This document shows, piece after piece, positions 8,669-17,844 of a DNA stretch of 64,000 nt. The notes beneath the pieces were generated by a model. The model ran no database searches. It saw only the letters and a program-made list of their open reading frames with translations, and was not told the origin of the DNA. Numbering within the stretch: the stretch's first letter is position 1; each line of letters starts with the position of its first letter. The stretch is from SFEL01 sp964392455 (GTDB lineage Bacteria > Bacillota > Clostridia > Christensenellales > CAG-138), in the NCBI GenBank assembly GCA_964392455.1, contig CAYMPG010000001.1, positions 1 to 64,000 on the forward strand, written 5' to 3'. The position numbers and the translations under genes were made by a program.

Positions 8669-9769
8669 ATGAGAACCGAGTACATTAAAAAGCTTATTGA
8701 CATGATGGATTATGATGCCATGCTTATATGCCCATCTGAGGAGCTGCTGTTTTTCACGGGCTTTTCTCCCATGCAGTGCGAGCGGTTTCAGGGGCTGTTT
8801 GTAAAGAAGGATGGCAGCTTCTTCTATCTGTGCAATATCCTTTACGGCGGCGAGATAACTGCGGGGCTGAAGAACGTATGCCCCATATATACCTGGCATG
8901 ACAATGAGGGCATGAGCAAGGTATACAGTATTCTTAAGGAGAATGGCCTCTGGGGCAGCACCATAGGGGTAAACAGCTCCGCTCAGGCCTTTAATGTGCT
9001 GGATATAGCTAAAAATTGCGACATAACCTTTGTAAACGGCAAGCCTCTGCTTGAGGAGGTACGCATACATAAGACCCATGAGGAACTGGAAAAAATGCGT
9101 AAATCTGCCCAGGTGGCAGATAGCGTTTACGATAAGGTGTGCGGCATGATACGCCCCGGCATCACCGAGGGAGATATCAAGGACTTTATGGTGAACGAAA
9201 TGGCAAAGCAGGGCGGCGGCGGAAATGACCTGTTTTGCATAGTGGCTTCAGGCCCCAATTCCAGCTACCCCCATTATGAGGGCACCAGCCGCGTGATAGA
9301 GGAAGGGGACTGCATCGTGCTGGATTGGGGGTGCGCCCTCAATGAAATGATGTCTGATACCAGCCGCACTGTGTTCGTTGGCAGCATTACCGACGAGCAG
9401 CGCAGGATATATGACATTGTGGACAAAGCCCAGCTCAAGGGCCAGGCCACCGTAAAGGAAGGGGTAAACATACCCGAGATAGACATCGCCGCAAGGGGCG
9501 TGATAGAGGAGGCTGGCTATGGCGAAACTCTTGTCAACAGGGTGGGCCACGGCATAGGCTACTCGGTACACGAGGGCCCCTATATCAACCAGATAAACCA
9601 CCGCCCGCTGGAAAAGGGCATGTGCTTCTCCATAGAGCCGGGCATATATCTTGCAGGGCGCTTTGGTATGCGTATTGAAAACATAGTGTGCATAAACGAA
9701 AAGGGCGAGACTGAGGTGCTCAATAAGTCAGACCGCAGCCTAAGGGTGCTGGATTGGTGGAAGAAGTAA
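8669..9769 (+). CDS. M24 family metallopeptidase (Xaa-Pro peptidase/creatinase-like)
   Basis: A 366-residue protein. The N-terminal creatinase-like domain (about 1-125) is followed by the pita-bread catalytic domain. The five metal ligands are visible: Asp in LDWGCAL and in SDTSRTVF, His in VGHGIGYSVHEGP, Glu in CFSIEPGIY and Glu in GMRIENIV. Such enzymes cleave X-Pro peptides or hydrolyse C-N bonds in the cytoplasm. The ATG at 8669 is preferred over an in-frame codon at 8612 inside the terminator, because it has the site GAGGAG seven bases ahead. It lies just after the DUF3798 importer, so it may process imported material, but a terminator separates them. Confidence 0.9.
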   Translation: MRTEYIKKLIDMMDYDAMLICPSEELLFFTGFSPMQCERFQGLFVKKDGSFFYLCNILYGGEITAGLKNVCPIYTWHDNEGMSKVYSILKENGLWGSTIGVNSSAQAFNVLDIAKNCDITFVNGKPLLEEVRIHKTHEELEKMRKSAQVADSVYDKVCGMIRPGITEGDIKDFMVNEMAKQGGGGNDLFCIVASGPNSSYPHYEGTSRVIEEGDCIVLDWGCALNEMMSDTSRTVFVGSITDEQRRIYDIVDKAQLKGQATVKEGVNIPEIDIAARGVIEEAGYGETLVNRVGHGIGYSVHEGPYINQINHRPLEKGMCFSIEPGIYLAGRFGMRIENIVCINEKGETEVLNKSDRSLRVLDWWKK

Positions 9770-10212
9770 GAAGGCTTACCACCGAAGCTGAGGTAAGGGC
9801 AGCCCTTGCGCTTAGCAGAAGGGTATTTGATGAATTTGTGGCGGTAGGCTATGAGCCCCGGGGACGGGATACGTTTTACATGGCTACCGATCCTTGCGAA
9901 AACGTCAGCCGCTGGCATGGTGGCGAATATGTATTTTACGGTGCATTTGAAGGGGCGCTGCTGAAGGGCATGGCGGCAAGCCGCATGGGCGGCAGCCACG
10001 TTATGCTGCTGTTTGTGGATAAGGCATATCACAGGCAGGGCGTGGCCAGGGGGCTCATGGCAGCGCTTATACAGGATGCGCCGGAGCGTACCCTTACTGT
10101 AAATGCTTCCCCCTATGGGGTGGGGGCATATGAGCGCATGGGCTTTAAGGTGACAGGCCCTGAGGTAACAGAGCAGGGCATGACGTTTACCCCGATGAAA
10201 TACACAGAGTAA
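9754..10212 (+). CDS. GNAT family N-acetyltransferase
   Basis: About 150 residues with the GNAT fold. The acetyl-CoA-binding motif A is seen as LFVDKAYHRQGVARGLMAAL (about residues 85-104), then a strand TLTVNASPYGVGAYERMGF typical of motif B. The acceptor cannot be told from sequence. The frame overlaps the end of the M24 peptidase gene by 16 bases, with TTG (9754) or GTG (9757) as possible starts, so the two are translationally coupled. A terminator follows at 10224. Confidence 0.85.
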   Translation: MVEEVRRLTTEAEVRAALALSRRVFDEFVAVGYEPRGRDTFYMATDPCENVSRWHGGEYVFYGAFEGALLKGMAASRMGGSHVMLLFVDKAYHRQGVARGLMAALIQDAPERTLTVNASPYGVGAYERMGFKVTGPEVTEQGMTFTPMKYTE

Positions 10213-10223
10213 CATCAGGCACA

Positions 10224-10254
10224 GGGCCGCACTTCTATGGGTGCGGCTCTTTTG
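10224..10254 (+). terminator. Intrinsic terminator after the GNAT gene
   Basis: gccgcac (10226-10232) pairs with gtgcggc (10241-10247), then tctttt. Confidence 0.75.
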
Positions 10255-10303
10255 GTGGAGCGGACAGGGGCGAAATTATCACTTTTGCGCCATATATGTC
10301 CAC

Positions 10304-10331
10304 TTGTGCGGCGGGTAAAGGGTGCTATAAT
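10304..10331 (+). promoter_or_regulatory. Promoter of the MacB/FtsX-type ABC pair
   Basis: TTGTGC at 10304-10309, a 16-base spacer and a perfect TATAAT at 10326-10331; the gene begins 33 bases later. Confidence 0.6.
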
Positions 10332-10364
10332 TAATATATATCAGTATGGCAAAGGAATGGGCTT

Positions 10365-11069
10365 ATGAAGGATTTTGTAGTATTCAATGGCGTATCCAAG
10401 CAGTATCAGATGGGGCAGGTCACCATAAAAGCGGTGGATAATATCAGCTTTTCCATTGCAAAGGGTGAGTTTTGCGTTATAGTGGGCCCCTCAGGTGCAG
10501 GAAAGACCACCGTACTCAATATGCTGGGGGGCATAGATGGCTGCACGGATGGAGAGATAACTGTGGATGGCGTTACCATAAGCGGCCTTTCGCCAAGGGA
10601 GCTTACCACATACCGCAGGCATGATGTGGGCTTTGTATTTCAGTTTTACAACCTGGTGCAGAATCTTACTGCCCTGGAAAACGTGGAGCTGGCCGCCCAG
10701 ATATGCCGTGACCCCATGGATGCCATGGAGGCGATAAGGGGAGTGGGCCTTGCGGAGCGGAGCAATAACTTCCCAAGCCAGCTTTCCGGCGGCGAGCAGC
10801 AGCGGGTATCCATAGCCCGCGCCCTGGCGAAGAACCCAAAGCTGCTCCTTTGCGATGAGCCCACCGGCGCACTGGATTACGTTACCGGCAAATCCATACT
10901 GAAGCTGTTGCAGGATACCTGCCGTAGCAAGGGAGTGACCGTAATACTCATTACCCACAATGGAGCCATACGACCCATGGCAGATCATGTGATACATATA
11001 CGCAATGGCAGGGTGGATAAGGAAGAATACAATCCCACCCCTGCCCCTGTGGAAGAAATAGAGTGGTAA
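10365..11069 (+). CDS. ABC transporter ATP-binding protein (MacB/LolD type)
   Basis: A 234-residue ATPase with Walker A GPSGAGKTT (about residue 42), Q-loop FVFQFYNLVQ, signature LSGGEQQRVSIARAL, Walker B LLLCDEPTGALD and the H-loop VILITHNG. This subfamily drives mechanotransmission exporters rather than importers and works with FtsX-type permeases such as the one 33 bases downstream. The ATG follows AAAGGAATGGGC. The substrate is not known; in Gram-positives such pairs often expel antimicrobial peptides or control cell-wall enzymes. Confidence 0.92.
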   Translation: MKDFVVFNGVSKQYQMGQVTIKAVDNISFSIAKGEFCVIVGPSGAGKTTVLNMLGGIDGCTDGEITVDGVTISGLSPRELTTYRRHDVGFVFQFYNLVQNLTALENVELAAQICRDPMDAMEAIRGVGLAERSNNFPSQLSGGEQQRVSIARALAKNPKLLLCDEPTGALDYVTGKSILKLLQDTCRSKGVTVILITHNGAIRPMADHVIHIRNGRVDKEEYNPTPAPVEEIEW

Positions 11070-11102
11070 CCGGGCCGAGCCTGTGAAAGGAGGAAAGCTG
11101 CT

Positions 11103-14100
11103 GTGCTTTCTGCGGTAAAAAAGGATATTCTCCGGGAAATAAAAGGCAGCAAAAATCGCTTTCTTGCCATAATGGTGCTGTCCATGCTGGCGGTGGCCTT
11201 TCTCAGCGGCCTTAAGGTAACGGCTCCCGATATGAAAACCACCGGCGACCTTTACCTTGATGACATGGGGCTGATGGATGTGCAGGTCATATCCACCCTG
11301 GGCATAACGGATGAGGACGTGGCGGCGCTGTATGGCAGCAATAGCGTGGACTATGCTGTGGGGGCTTATGTTTTGGATGCCTGGGCTGGCGATGCAGTGG
11401 CCAAGGTGTATTCCATTACCGATCAGGTAAATAGGCTGACCGTTATGGAGGGCAGGCTGCCGGTGGTGAGCCGGGAGTGCGTGCTGGATGAGGGGCTGCT
11501 TTCAAGGCTGGGCCTTGCCATAGGGGATACGCTTACCGTGACCCTCTCTGAGGACGACGAGGACAGCCTTGTATTTTCCAGCTTTCGCATAGTGGGCACA
11601 GTACGCAGCCCCTATTACATAAGCGTGGAAAGGGGCTCTGCTTCAATAGGCTCAGGCTCGGTGCAGGGATATGTTTATCTTAAGGAAAACGCATTTAATA
11701 CGGATTGCTATACCATAGCGTACCTAAAAATCAAGGGCGCCATGGAGCTTACGGCTTTCACTGAGGAATATGATGACTATATAGAGGCTGTGATAGATGA
11801 GCTGGAGCCGCTGGGCGAAAAGCGGGCGCTGCTTCGCCATGATGAGGTGATAACCGAGGCCACGGATAAAATAGAGGAGGCCGAGCAGGAGCTGGCTGAT
11901 GCGGAGCAGGAGGTGGCGGACAGAATGGCCGAGGCCGAGCAGGAGCTGGCGGATGCAAGGAAAAAGCTGGACAATGGCTGGTATGAGTACAGAAAGGGCA
12001 AAAAGGAGCTTGAGGACGCATACCCTGACCTTGTGAAGAGCGAGGCAGAGCTGTGGGATGGCTACTATGAGCTTGAGGATGGGCAAAAGGAATACGACGA
12101 TGGCCTTAAGGAGTATCAGGCAAACCTTGGGGAGTACGAAAAGAACCTTGCAGAATACCAGAAAAGCAGGGCAGAGGTAACTGCCAATATCAGCGAAATA
12201 AATGCATACTATGAGGGCAAGGCCGCCCTTGAGCAGGGTATAGCCGGCTGCGACAGCGAGCTTGCAAGGCTCAATGGGCTTACCGAGGGCGACGAGGGCT
12301 ATGACACAAAGGATGAGGCCATAGCGGCTGCACAGGCAAATAAAGCAGAGCTGGAGGGCCGGCTCTCAGCCCTTACCTCCGGGGTGAATGAAGCGGAGCT
12401 TGCGGCCAATAAGGCACGGCTGGAGGGAGCGATTGTACAGCTTGAGCAGGGAAAGCCACTGCTTGATGAGGGAAAGGCCAAGCTGGACGAGGCCAAGGCA
12501 AAGCTCGACCAGGCAAAGCAGCAGCTAAATAAGGGCTGGGCTGAGTATTATCAGGGCAAAAAGGAGCTTGAGGATGGCTGGGATGAATATCTGGAGGGAA
12601 TGGAGGAACTGCCCAAGGCCCGGCGAAGGCTCAATAAAAGCGAGGCAGAGTATGAGGATGGGCTGAAGGAGCTTGAGGAAGCAAAGGCAGAAGCCCAGGA
12701 GGAGATAGACGACGCAAAGGAAAAGCTGGCAGATGCCCGCAGAAAGGTCGCAGAAATCGAGGAGGGAGAGTGGTATATCCTTTCCCGAGACTATAATCCG
12801 GGCTATACCGGCTTTGGTCAGGATGCAGAGCGCATGGCAAACCTTGCCACTGTGTTCCCCGTGATATTCTTCCTGGTGGCGGGGCTGGTGTGCCTTACTA
12901 CCATGACCCGCATGGTGGAGGAACACCGTACAGAGATTGGCCTTATGAAGGCCATAGGCTATGGCCGCCTTGCAATATCTGCAAAGTATCTTTGCTATGG
13001 GCTGCTGCCCAGCCTTGCAGGCAGCCTTATTGGCCTTGTGATAGGGCATACGCTGTTTCCGGTGATGATATATGTATCCTATCAGATAATGTACGAAATG
13101 CCGGATATTACCCTCAGGGTATATCCGGGGCTCAGCATAATGTCCACCCTGGCGGCGGTGGCCTGCGCCACATTGTCCACATTGTGGGCCTGCCTGTCCA
13201 CCCTTGAGGATTCCCCTGCAAACCTTATGCGTCCCCGGGCACCAAAGCCCGGCAAGCGGGTGCTGCTGGAGCGCATACCGGCCCTGTGGAGCCCCATGAG
13301 CTTTAACTGGAAGATAACCATACGCAACCTTTTCCGCTATAAAAAGCGCTTCTGGATGACCGTTATAGGCATAAGCGGCTGCACCGCCCTTGTGATAGCG
13401 GGAGTGGGCCTCAGGGATTCCCTTACCATGACAATGAATACCCAGTATGATGAGCTTTTCAGCTACGATGCTCAGCTTACCTATGCAGAGGGCATACTGG
13501 ATGACGAGCGCAGTGAGGTGAATGAGCAGCTTGAGGCAAATGACGATGTAAGCGCACATGCTGAGATATACGCAGCCAGCGTTACCGCTAAAACCGATGC
13601 TTATTCCACCGGTGCATACCTTGAGGTATTCAATGGGGATGAGGTGGGCCAGTTTATCACCCTCAGGGATTATGATACAAAGGAACCCTTACAGCTTCCC
13701 TCATCAGGCGTCCTGGTGGATAAAAAGCTCAGCGAGCTGCTGGAGCTGAAGGTGGGGGATAGCCTTACCATAGACAGCGACGGTATGTATCAGGCAAAGG
13801 TAATGGGCATATATGAAAACTACGTGGCCCACTTTATCTATCTTACGCCTGAGGCATATGAGGAAATATTCGGCGGTGCGCCTGAGCTGAATGGCGCCAT
13901 GCTTACGTTAAAAGACCGCAGCCGTGAGGCCTGCGAGGCGGTCAGCACAGAGCTGCTGAAGCTGAATGGCGTATCCACCATCACCCGGGCGGCAGATACC
14001 AAGGACGTTTACCTTAATAGCATGGAGCGGGTGGACTTTGTGGTGGTAGTGGTGATACTGTGCGCCGCTGCCCTTGCAATAGTTGTGCTTTACAATCTTT

Positions 14101-14432
14101 CAAATATAAACATGACCGAGCGTATGCGTGAGCTTGCCACAATAAAGGTGCTGGGCTTTTACGATGGAGAGGTAAGCGCCTATGTGTACAGGGAGAATAT
14201 ACTCCTTACAGCAGCAGGCATAGCGCTGGGCTGCCTTATGGGCAAATATCTTCACGGCTGGCTGATACGCTCTGTGGAGATAGATATAATGATGTTTGGC
14301 AGGCAGGTAAAGCCCATGTGCTATGTGGTCTCAGGGGGGCTTACGGCGCTGTTTTCAGTGATAGTAAATATTATTGCCCATCGGCAGATGAAGGCCATCC
14401 CCATGGTGGAATCCCTTAAGAGCGCAGAATAG
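11103..14432 (+). CDS. FtsX-family ABC permease with very long extracytoplasmic coiled coil
   Basis: A 1109-residue permease. The first membrane helix is at about residues 20-38. An extracytoplasmic domain follows, then a continuous heptad-rich coiled coil at about residues 253-555 (repeating ELADAEQE, KLDEAKAKLDQAK and ELEDGWDEY units), and the first FtsX three-helix domain starts near 580. A second extracytoplasmic domain and a second FtsX domain (about 1000-1100) complete it. GTG start with AAAGGAGGAAA eight bases ahead. The coiled coil resembles those in cell-wall-hydrolase regulators or lipoprotein/peptide exporters that must reach across the wall, but the actual role is unknown. Confidence 0.88.
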   Translation: MLSAVKKDILREIKGSKNRFLAIMVLSMLAVAFLSGLKVTAPDMKTTGDLYLDDMGLMDVQVISTLGITDEDVAALYGSNSVDYAVGAYVLDAWAGDAVAKVYSITDQVNRLTVMEGRLPVVSRECVLDEGLLSRLGLAIGDTLTVTLSEDDEDSLVFSSFRIVGTVRSPYYISVERGSASIGSGSVQGYVYLKENAFNTDCYTIAYLKIKGAMELTAFTEEYDDYIEAVIDELEPLGEKRALLRHDEVITEATDKIEEAEQELADAEQEVADRMAEAEQELADARKKLDNGWYEYRKGKKELEDAYPDLVKSEAELWDGYYELEDGQKEYDDGLKEYQANLGEYEKNLAEYQKSRAEVTANISEINAYYEGKAALEQGIAGCDSELARLNGLTEGDEGYDTKDEAIAAAQANKAELEGRLSALTSGVNEAELAANKARLEGAIVQLEQGKPLLDEGKAKLDEAKAKLDQAKQQLNKGWAEYYQGKKELEDGWDEYLEGMEELPKARRRLNKSEAEYEDGLKELEEAKAEAQEEIDDAKEKLADARRKVAEIEEGEWYILSRDYNPGYTGFGQDAERMANLATVFPVIFFLVAGLVCLTTMTRMVEEHRTEIGLMKAIGYGRLAISAKYLCYGLLPSLAGSLIGLVIGHTLFPVMIYVSYQIMYEMPDITLRVYPGLSIMSTLAAVACATLSTLWACLSTLEDSPANLMRPRAPKPGKRVLLERIPALWSPMSFNWKITIRNLFRYKKRFWMTVIGISGCTALVIAGVGLRDSLTMTMNTQYDELFSYDAQLTYAEGILDDERSEVNEQLEANDDVSAHAEIYAASVTAKTDAYSTGAYLEVFNGDEVGQFITLRDYDTKEPLQLPSSGVLVDKKLSELLELKVGDSLTIDSDGMYQAKVMGIYENYVAHFIYLTPEAYEEIFGGAPELNGAMLTLKDRSREACEAVSTELLKLNGVSTITRAADTKDVYLNSMERVDFVVVVVILCAAALAIVVLYNLSNINMTERMRELATIKVLGFYDGEVSAYVYRENILLTAAGIALGCLMGKYLHGWLIRSVEIDIMMFGRQVKPMCYVVSGGLTALFSVIVNIIAHRQMKAIPMVESLKSAE

Positions 14433-14442
14433 CTTATAAATA

Positions 14443-14478
14443 AAAAAAGCCCCATACATTACCGTGTATGGGGCTTTT
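14443..14478. terminator. Bidirectional terminator between convergent genes
   Basis: aaaagccccataca (14445-14458) pairs with tgtatggggctttt, with A and T tracts on both sides. Confidence 0.88.
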
Positions 14479-14501
14479 CATATATGACCGTATTGTAACC
14501 C

Positions 14502-15437
14502 TTAGCCGAGCCTTTTGCTGCACCAGCCGAATATGTCTGACATTACGTTATTGCGGTCGGTTTCCAGGAGGATCTCATGCCGGTCGTCGGGATATAGCTT
14601 CATGGTCACATCCTTTACGCCTGCATCCCTGTACATATTGTATACCTTCTTTACTCCCTCGCCCATGCCGCCAATGGGGTCCTCAGCGCCGGATAGTATA
14701 AACAGGGGCAGCTCCTTTGGAATTGCCTGCGCGCTGGAGCGCTTGCTTACAAAGAATATAGTTTTAAGGAAATCCCGGTAGGCCTTAAGAGTGAATTTGA
14801 AGCTGCAACGGTAGTCTGAAAGACATTCCTTTTCCACCGAGGGCTCCTTGCTGCGCCAATTCAGCTCGGGGCGGCCTCCATCGTTATCGTATTTATCAAA
14901 GGCCCCTGTAAAGAACAGCCTTTCCATAAATACGCTGCGGTAGCGCCAGCCCTTAAAGAGGGCGATGGCGTTGCACACTATAAGGCCGCCTATGGCGACT
15001 ATGCCGGGGTTTGCCCCTGTGCCCATGATGAGGGCACCGCTGAGACCCTCTCCCCATGTGGCAAGATACCGCCTGAGAAAATACGAGCCCATGCTGTGGG
15101 CCAACATGAAATAGGGAAGCTGTGGGTATTTCTCCGAAGCGATGCGCCGGAGCTTATCCATATCCGCAAGGAGAGCCTTGTCGCCATCCCCGTCTGCAAA
15201 GTAGCCAAGGTTCTCAGGGGTGGCAGCGGTCTTGCCGTGGCCCAGATGGTCATGGCCTACCACATAAAAGCCCCTGCTGCTCAGGTATTCCCCAAGGCCA
15301 TCGTATCTGTCTATGTGCTCAATCATGCCGTGGGTTATCTGAAACACGGCTACGGGTTCTCCATCCGGCAGCCACTCTGCCGCCCTTACGGCGGTTTTGC
15401 CATCTGCGGAGGTAAATGTGAATTCACGCTTTGTCAT
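14502..15437 (-). CDS. Alpha/beta hydrolase (monoacylglycerol lipase/lysophospholipase-like)
   Basis: A 311-residue serine hydrolase. The nucleophile elbow is AHSMGS (about residue 113); the oxyanion region HGMIEHIDRY and the lid-proximal segment VVGHDHLGHGKT are typical of Hydrolase_4 monoacylglycerol lipases. The acid is probably in LSGAEDPIG and the His in YPDDRHEIL. It would release fatty acid and glycerol from monoglycerides or lysolipids in the cytoplasm. It begins 10 bases after glpK with a good site (GGAGGA), so it is the second gene of a two-gene operon. That pairing fits a lipid-to-glycerol salvage route. Confidence 0.87.
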   Translation of the reverse strand: MTKREFTFTSADGKTAVRAAEWLPDGEPVAVFQITHGMIEHIDRYDGLGEYLSSRGFYVVGHDHLGHGKTAATPENLGYFADGDGDKALLADMDKLRRIASEKYPQLPYFMLAHSMGSYFLRRYLATWGEGLSGALIMGTGANPGIVAIGGLIVCNAIALFKGWRYRSVFMERLFFTGAFDKYDNDGGRPELNWRSKEPSVEKECLSDYRCSFKFTLKAYRDFLKTIFFVSKRSSAQAIPKELPLFILSGAEDPIGGMGEGVKKVYNMYRDAGVKDVTMKLYPDDRHEILLETDRNNVMSDIFGWCSKRLG

Positions 15438-15447
15438 AATGTCCTCC

Positions 15448-16935
15448 TTACTTTGCCCATCCTCTGCTGCAGCCTACGGCCCTGTGCCAGCTTTCCATAA
15501 GGGCGGCACTGTGCGCCCTGTCCATTTCAGGCTTAAAGGCCACATCCTCACGCCACAGCTCTTTTATCTCATTCCTGTCCTTCCATACGCCTGTGCTGAG
15601 CCCTGCAAGGTATGCTGCGCCAAGTGCGGTGGTTTCCCTTATGGCAGGGCGATGGACTGTGCGCTGAAGCACATCCGCCTGAAATTGCATAAGGAAAGCA
15701 TCCCGGCTGGCACCGCCATCTGCCTTTAGTCCATGCATGGGTATGCCGGTATCCTTTTCCATGGCCTCCACAAGGTCTGCCACCTGATAGGCTATGGATT
15801 CCTGCGCCGCCCTGATGATATGCTCCCGCTTGGTGCCCCGTGTAAGCCCCACTATGCTGCCCCGTGCGTACATATCCCAATAGGGTGCACCAAGCCCCGT
15901 AAAGGCGGGCACGAAGTATACGCCGCCATTGTCGCTGACCTTTTGTGCGTAATACTCTGCATCCCGGCTTTCTGCAAAGAAGCGCATTTCATCCCTGAGC
16001 CATTGTATTACCGCCCCGCCTACAAATACCGACCCTTCCAGCGCATACTCTATGCTGCTGCCAAGGCCTATGCCTATGGTGGTTATAAGGCCGTTTTTGC
16101 TTACGCAGGGAGTGCTTCCCGTATTCATCAGCAGGAAGCAGCCTGTGCCGTAGGTGTTCTTTGCTTCGCCCGGGCCAAAGCAGGCCTGACCAAACAGCGC
16201 AGCCTGCTGGTCTCCCGCTATTCCGGATATGGGCACGCTGTGGCCCAGTATTTCGGTATAGCCGTATATATCGCTGCTGGGGCGTACCTCCGGGAGTATT
16301 TCCTGGGGTATATCCAGCGCATCCAGCAGGGTATCATCCCAGCAGAGCTTGTGTATATCGTAAAGCATGGTGCGGGAGGCGTTGGTTTGGTCTGTAATAT
16401 GCACGGCACCTCCTGTGAGCCGCCACAGCAGCCAGGTATCCACCGTGCCAAAAAGCAGCTGCCCACGCTTTGCTTTATCCCTTGCGCCCTCCACATTATC
16501 CAGTATCCATTTTATCTTGCTGCCGGAAAAGTAAGCATCCGGCACAAGGCCTGTTACGGCGGTTATGTACTCACCAAGGCCCTCCTTCAGCAGAGCATCC
16601 ACTATGTCTGCCGTGCGCCTGCACTGCCATACTATGGCGTTATAGATGGGCTTTCCAGTGGCCTTGTCCCATATGATGGCGGTTTCCCGCTGATTGGTTA
16701 TGCCGATGCCGGCTATATCCTTTGGGGAAATGCCGGATTGGGCTATTGCCTCCATCATCACCCCGTACTGGGATGACCATATTTCCATAGGGTCATGCTC
16801 CACCCAGCCCTCCCGGGGATAAAGCTGAGTAAATTCCTTTTGGCATACTCCTATGATATTCTGTCTGTTATCGAATATTATCGCCCTGGAGCTTGTGGTG
16901 CCCTGATCCAGCGCAAGCAGATATTTTCCGGCCAT
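15448..16935 (-). CDS. glpK: Glycerol kinase
   Basis: A 495-residue FGGY kinase, the family's normal length. It starts MAGKYLLALDQGTTSSRAI and contains TNQRETAIIWD, the FGGY signatures near GLGAPYWDMYARG and LKADGGAS. It phosphorylates glycerol to sn-glycerol 3-phosphate in the cytoplasm. The frame is open about 190 bases further upstream, but only the ATG at 16935 has a ribosome binding site (GGGAGGG) and aligns with the family. No glpF or glpD lies nearby; the partner is a lipase-like hydrolase. Confidence 0.95.
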   Translation of the reverse strand: MAGKYLLALDQGTTSSRAIIFDNRQNIIGVCQKEFTQLYPREGWVEHDPMEIWSSQYGVMMEAIAQSGISPKDIAGIGITNQRETAIIWDKATGKPIYNAIVWQCRRTADIVDALLKEGLGEYITAVTGLVPDAYFSGSKIKWILDNVEGARDKAKRGQLLFGTVDTWLLWRLTGGAVHITDQTNASRTMLYDIHKLCWDDTLLDALDIPQEILPEVRPSSDIYGYTEILGHSVPISGIAGDQQAALFGQACFGPGEAKNTYGTGCFLLMNTGSTPCVSKNGLITTIGIGLGSSIEYALEGSVFVGGAVIQWLRDEMRFFAESRDAEYYAQKVSDNGGVYFVPAFTGLGAPYWDMYARGSIVGLTRGTKREHIIRAAQESIAYQVADLVEAMEKDTGIPMHGLKADGGASRDAFLMQFQADVLQRTVHRPAIRETTALGAAYLAGLSTGVWKDRNEIKELWREDVAFKPEMDRAHSAALMESWHRAVGCSRGWAK

Positions 16936-17085
16936 GAGCTGCCCTCCCGTATAGATGTAGATTATGGTCGATGCCCCGTATGGACGGGGGACATTGAAGT
17001 GCAAAAAAGTATATATAAAGTATACCCCCATATTTCTCCTGCCGCAAGGGCGCTCTTGGAGGGTATGGAAGATGCGGCGCTGGTG

Positions 17086-17094
17086 TGCTATACT
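17086..17094 (+). promoter_or_regulatory. Extended -10 promoter placed for a leaderless transcript
   Basis: TGC-TATACT (17086-17094) is an extended -10 element. Six bases separate it from the ATG at 17101, so transcription would start at or next to the start codon. The -35 region (around atggaa, 17065) is weak, as is usual with extended -10 promoters. Confidence 0.5.
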
Positions 17095-17100
17095 GTGAGC

Positions 17101-17823
17101 ATGAAGGTAAGTTATATTTTTCATAGCGGCTTTTTAATAGAAACAGCCAGCAGCTATTATGTATTCGATTACTATAAGGGCAGCCTGCCGCCCCTTGATA
17201 AGAGCAAGCCTGCCGTGGTATTCGCCAGCCATCACCATGAGGATCACTACAATCCGGAAATATTCTCCCTGCTGAAGGATAGGGGCATAGGCAGCATATA
17301 TGCTGTGCTGGGACGGGATATTTCTCCCAAACGGTATCCCGATGGCGTGGAGGTGCTAAAGGCAAGAGGCAAGCAGGATTATATCCTGCCTGGCGGGGAA
17401 AAGCTGCATACTCTCATTTCCACAGATTCCGGGGTGGCGTTTCTGCTTACTACCCCTGAGGGCGTAATATACCACGGGGGCGACCTTAATGACTGGACAT
17501 GGGCCGATGAGGATGAGAGCTTTAACAGGCAGATACGGGGCTGCTACCGCCGCCGCATAGATGAGCTTAAGGGGACCCATATAGATATTGCCATGCTGCC
17601 CCTTGATTCACGGCAGGGCGAGCATTACGCTGACGGCATGGCGTATTTTATCTCGGCGCTGGAGCCTGCCCAGGTATACCCAATGCATTACTGGCAGCAG
17701 CCTGAGGTGATAGGCCGCTTCATACGGGAATATCCCCAGTATGGCGGCAGGATAAAGAATACCGAGGAATACGCCGTAGATGCCCTCTGTAATGCCGAAG
17801 ATAGGCCGGAGGACAGGGCATGA
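17101..17823 (+). CDS. Metallo-beta-lactamase-fold hydrolase
   Basis: A 240-residue protein of the UlaG-like/MBL-fold group. The metal-binding motif HHHEDH (about residues 42-47) follows strand AVVFASHHH; further His/Asp ligands are in VIYHGGDLND and the C-terminal PMHYW. Substrate unknown; members hydrolyse esters, phosphodiesters or lactones. The frame is open far upstream, but similarity to the fold begins at the ATG at 17101. No ribosome binding site precedes it; instead a -10 box ends six bases before, suggesting a leaderless mRNA. A small gene follows 21 bases after its stop. Confidence 0.85.
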   Translation: MKVSYIFHSGFLIETASSYYVFDYYKGSLPPLDKSKPAVVFASHHHEDHYNPEIFSLLKDRGIGSIYAVLGRDISPKRYPDGVEVLKARGKQDYILPGGEKLHTLISTDSGVAFLLTTPEGVIYHGGDLNDWTWADEDESFNRQIRGCYRRRIDELKGTHIDIAMLPLDSRQGEHYADGMAYFISALEPAQVYPMHYWQQPEVIGRFIREYPQYGGRIKNTEEYAVDALCNAEDRPEDRA

Positions 17824-17844
17824 TACTTGCCCGGGAGGATAGCT

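Noticed and set aside
15448..17124. A longer glycerol kinase starting near 17124
   Set aside because: The extra 63 residues do not resemble the family, and a good ribosome site lies just before the ATG at 16935.
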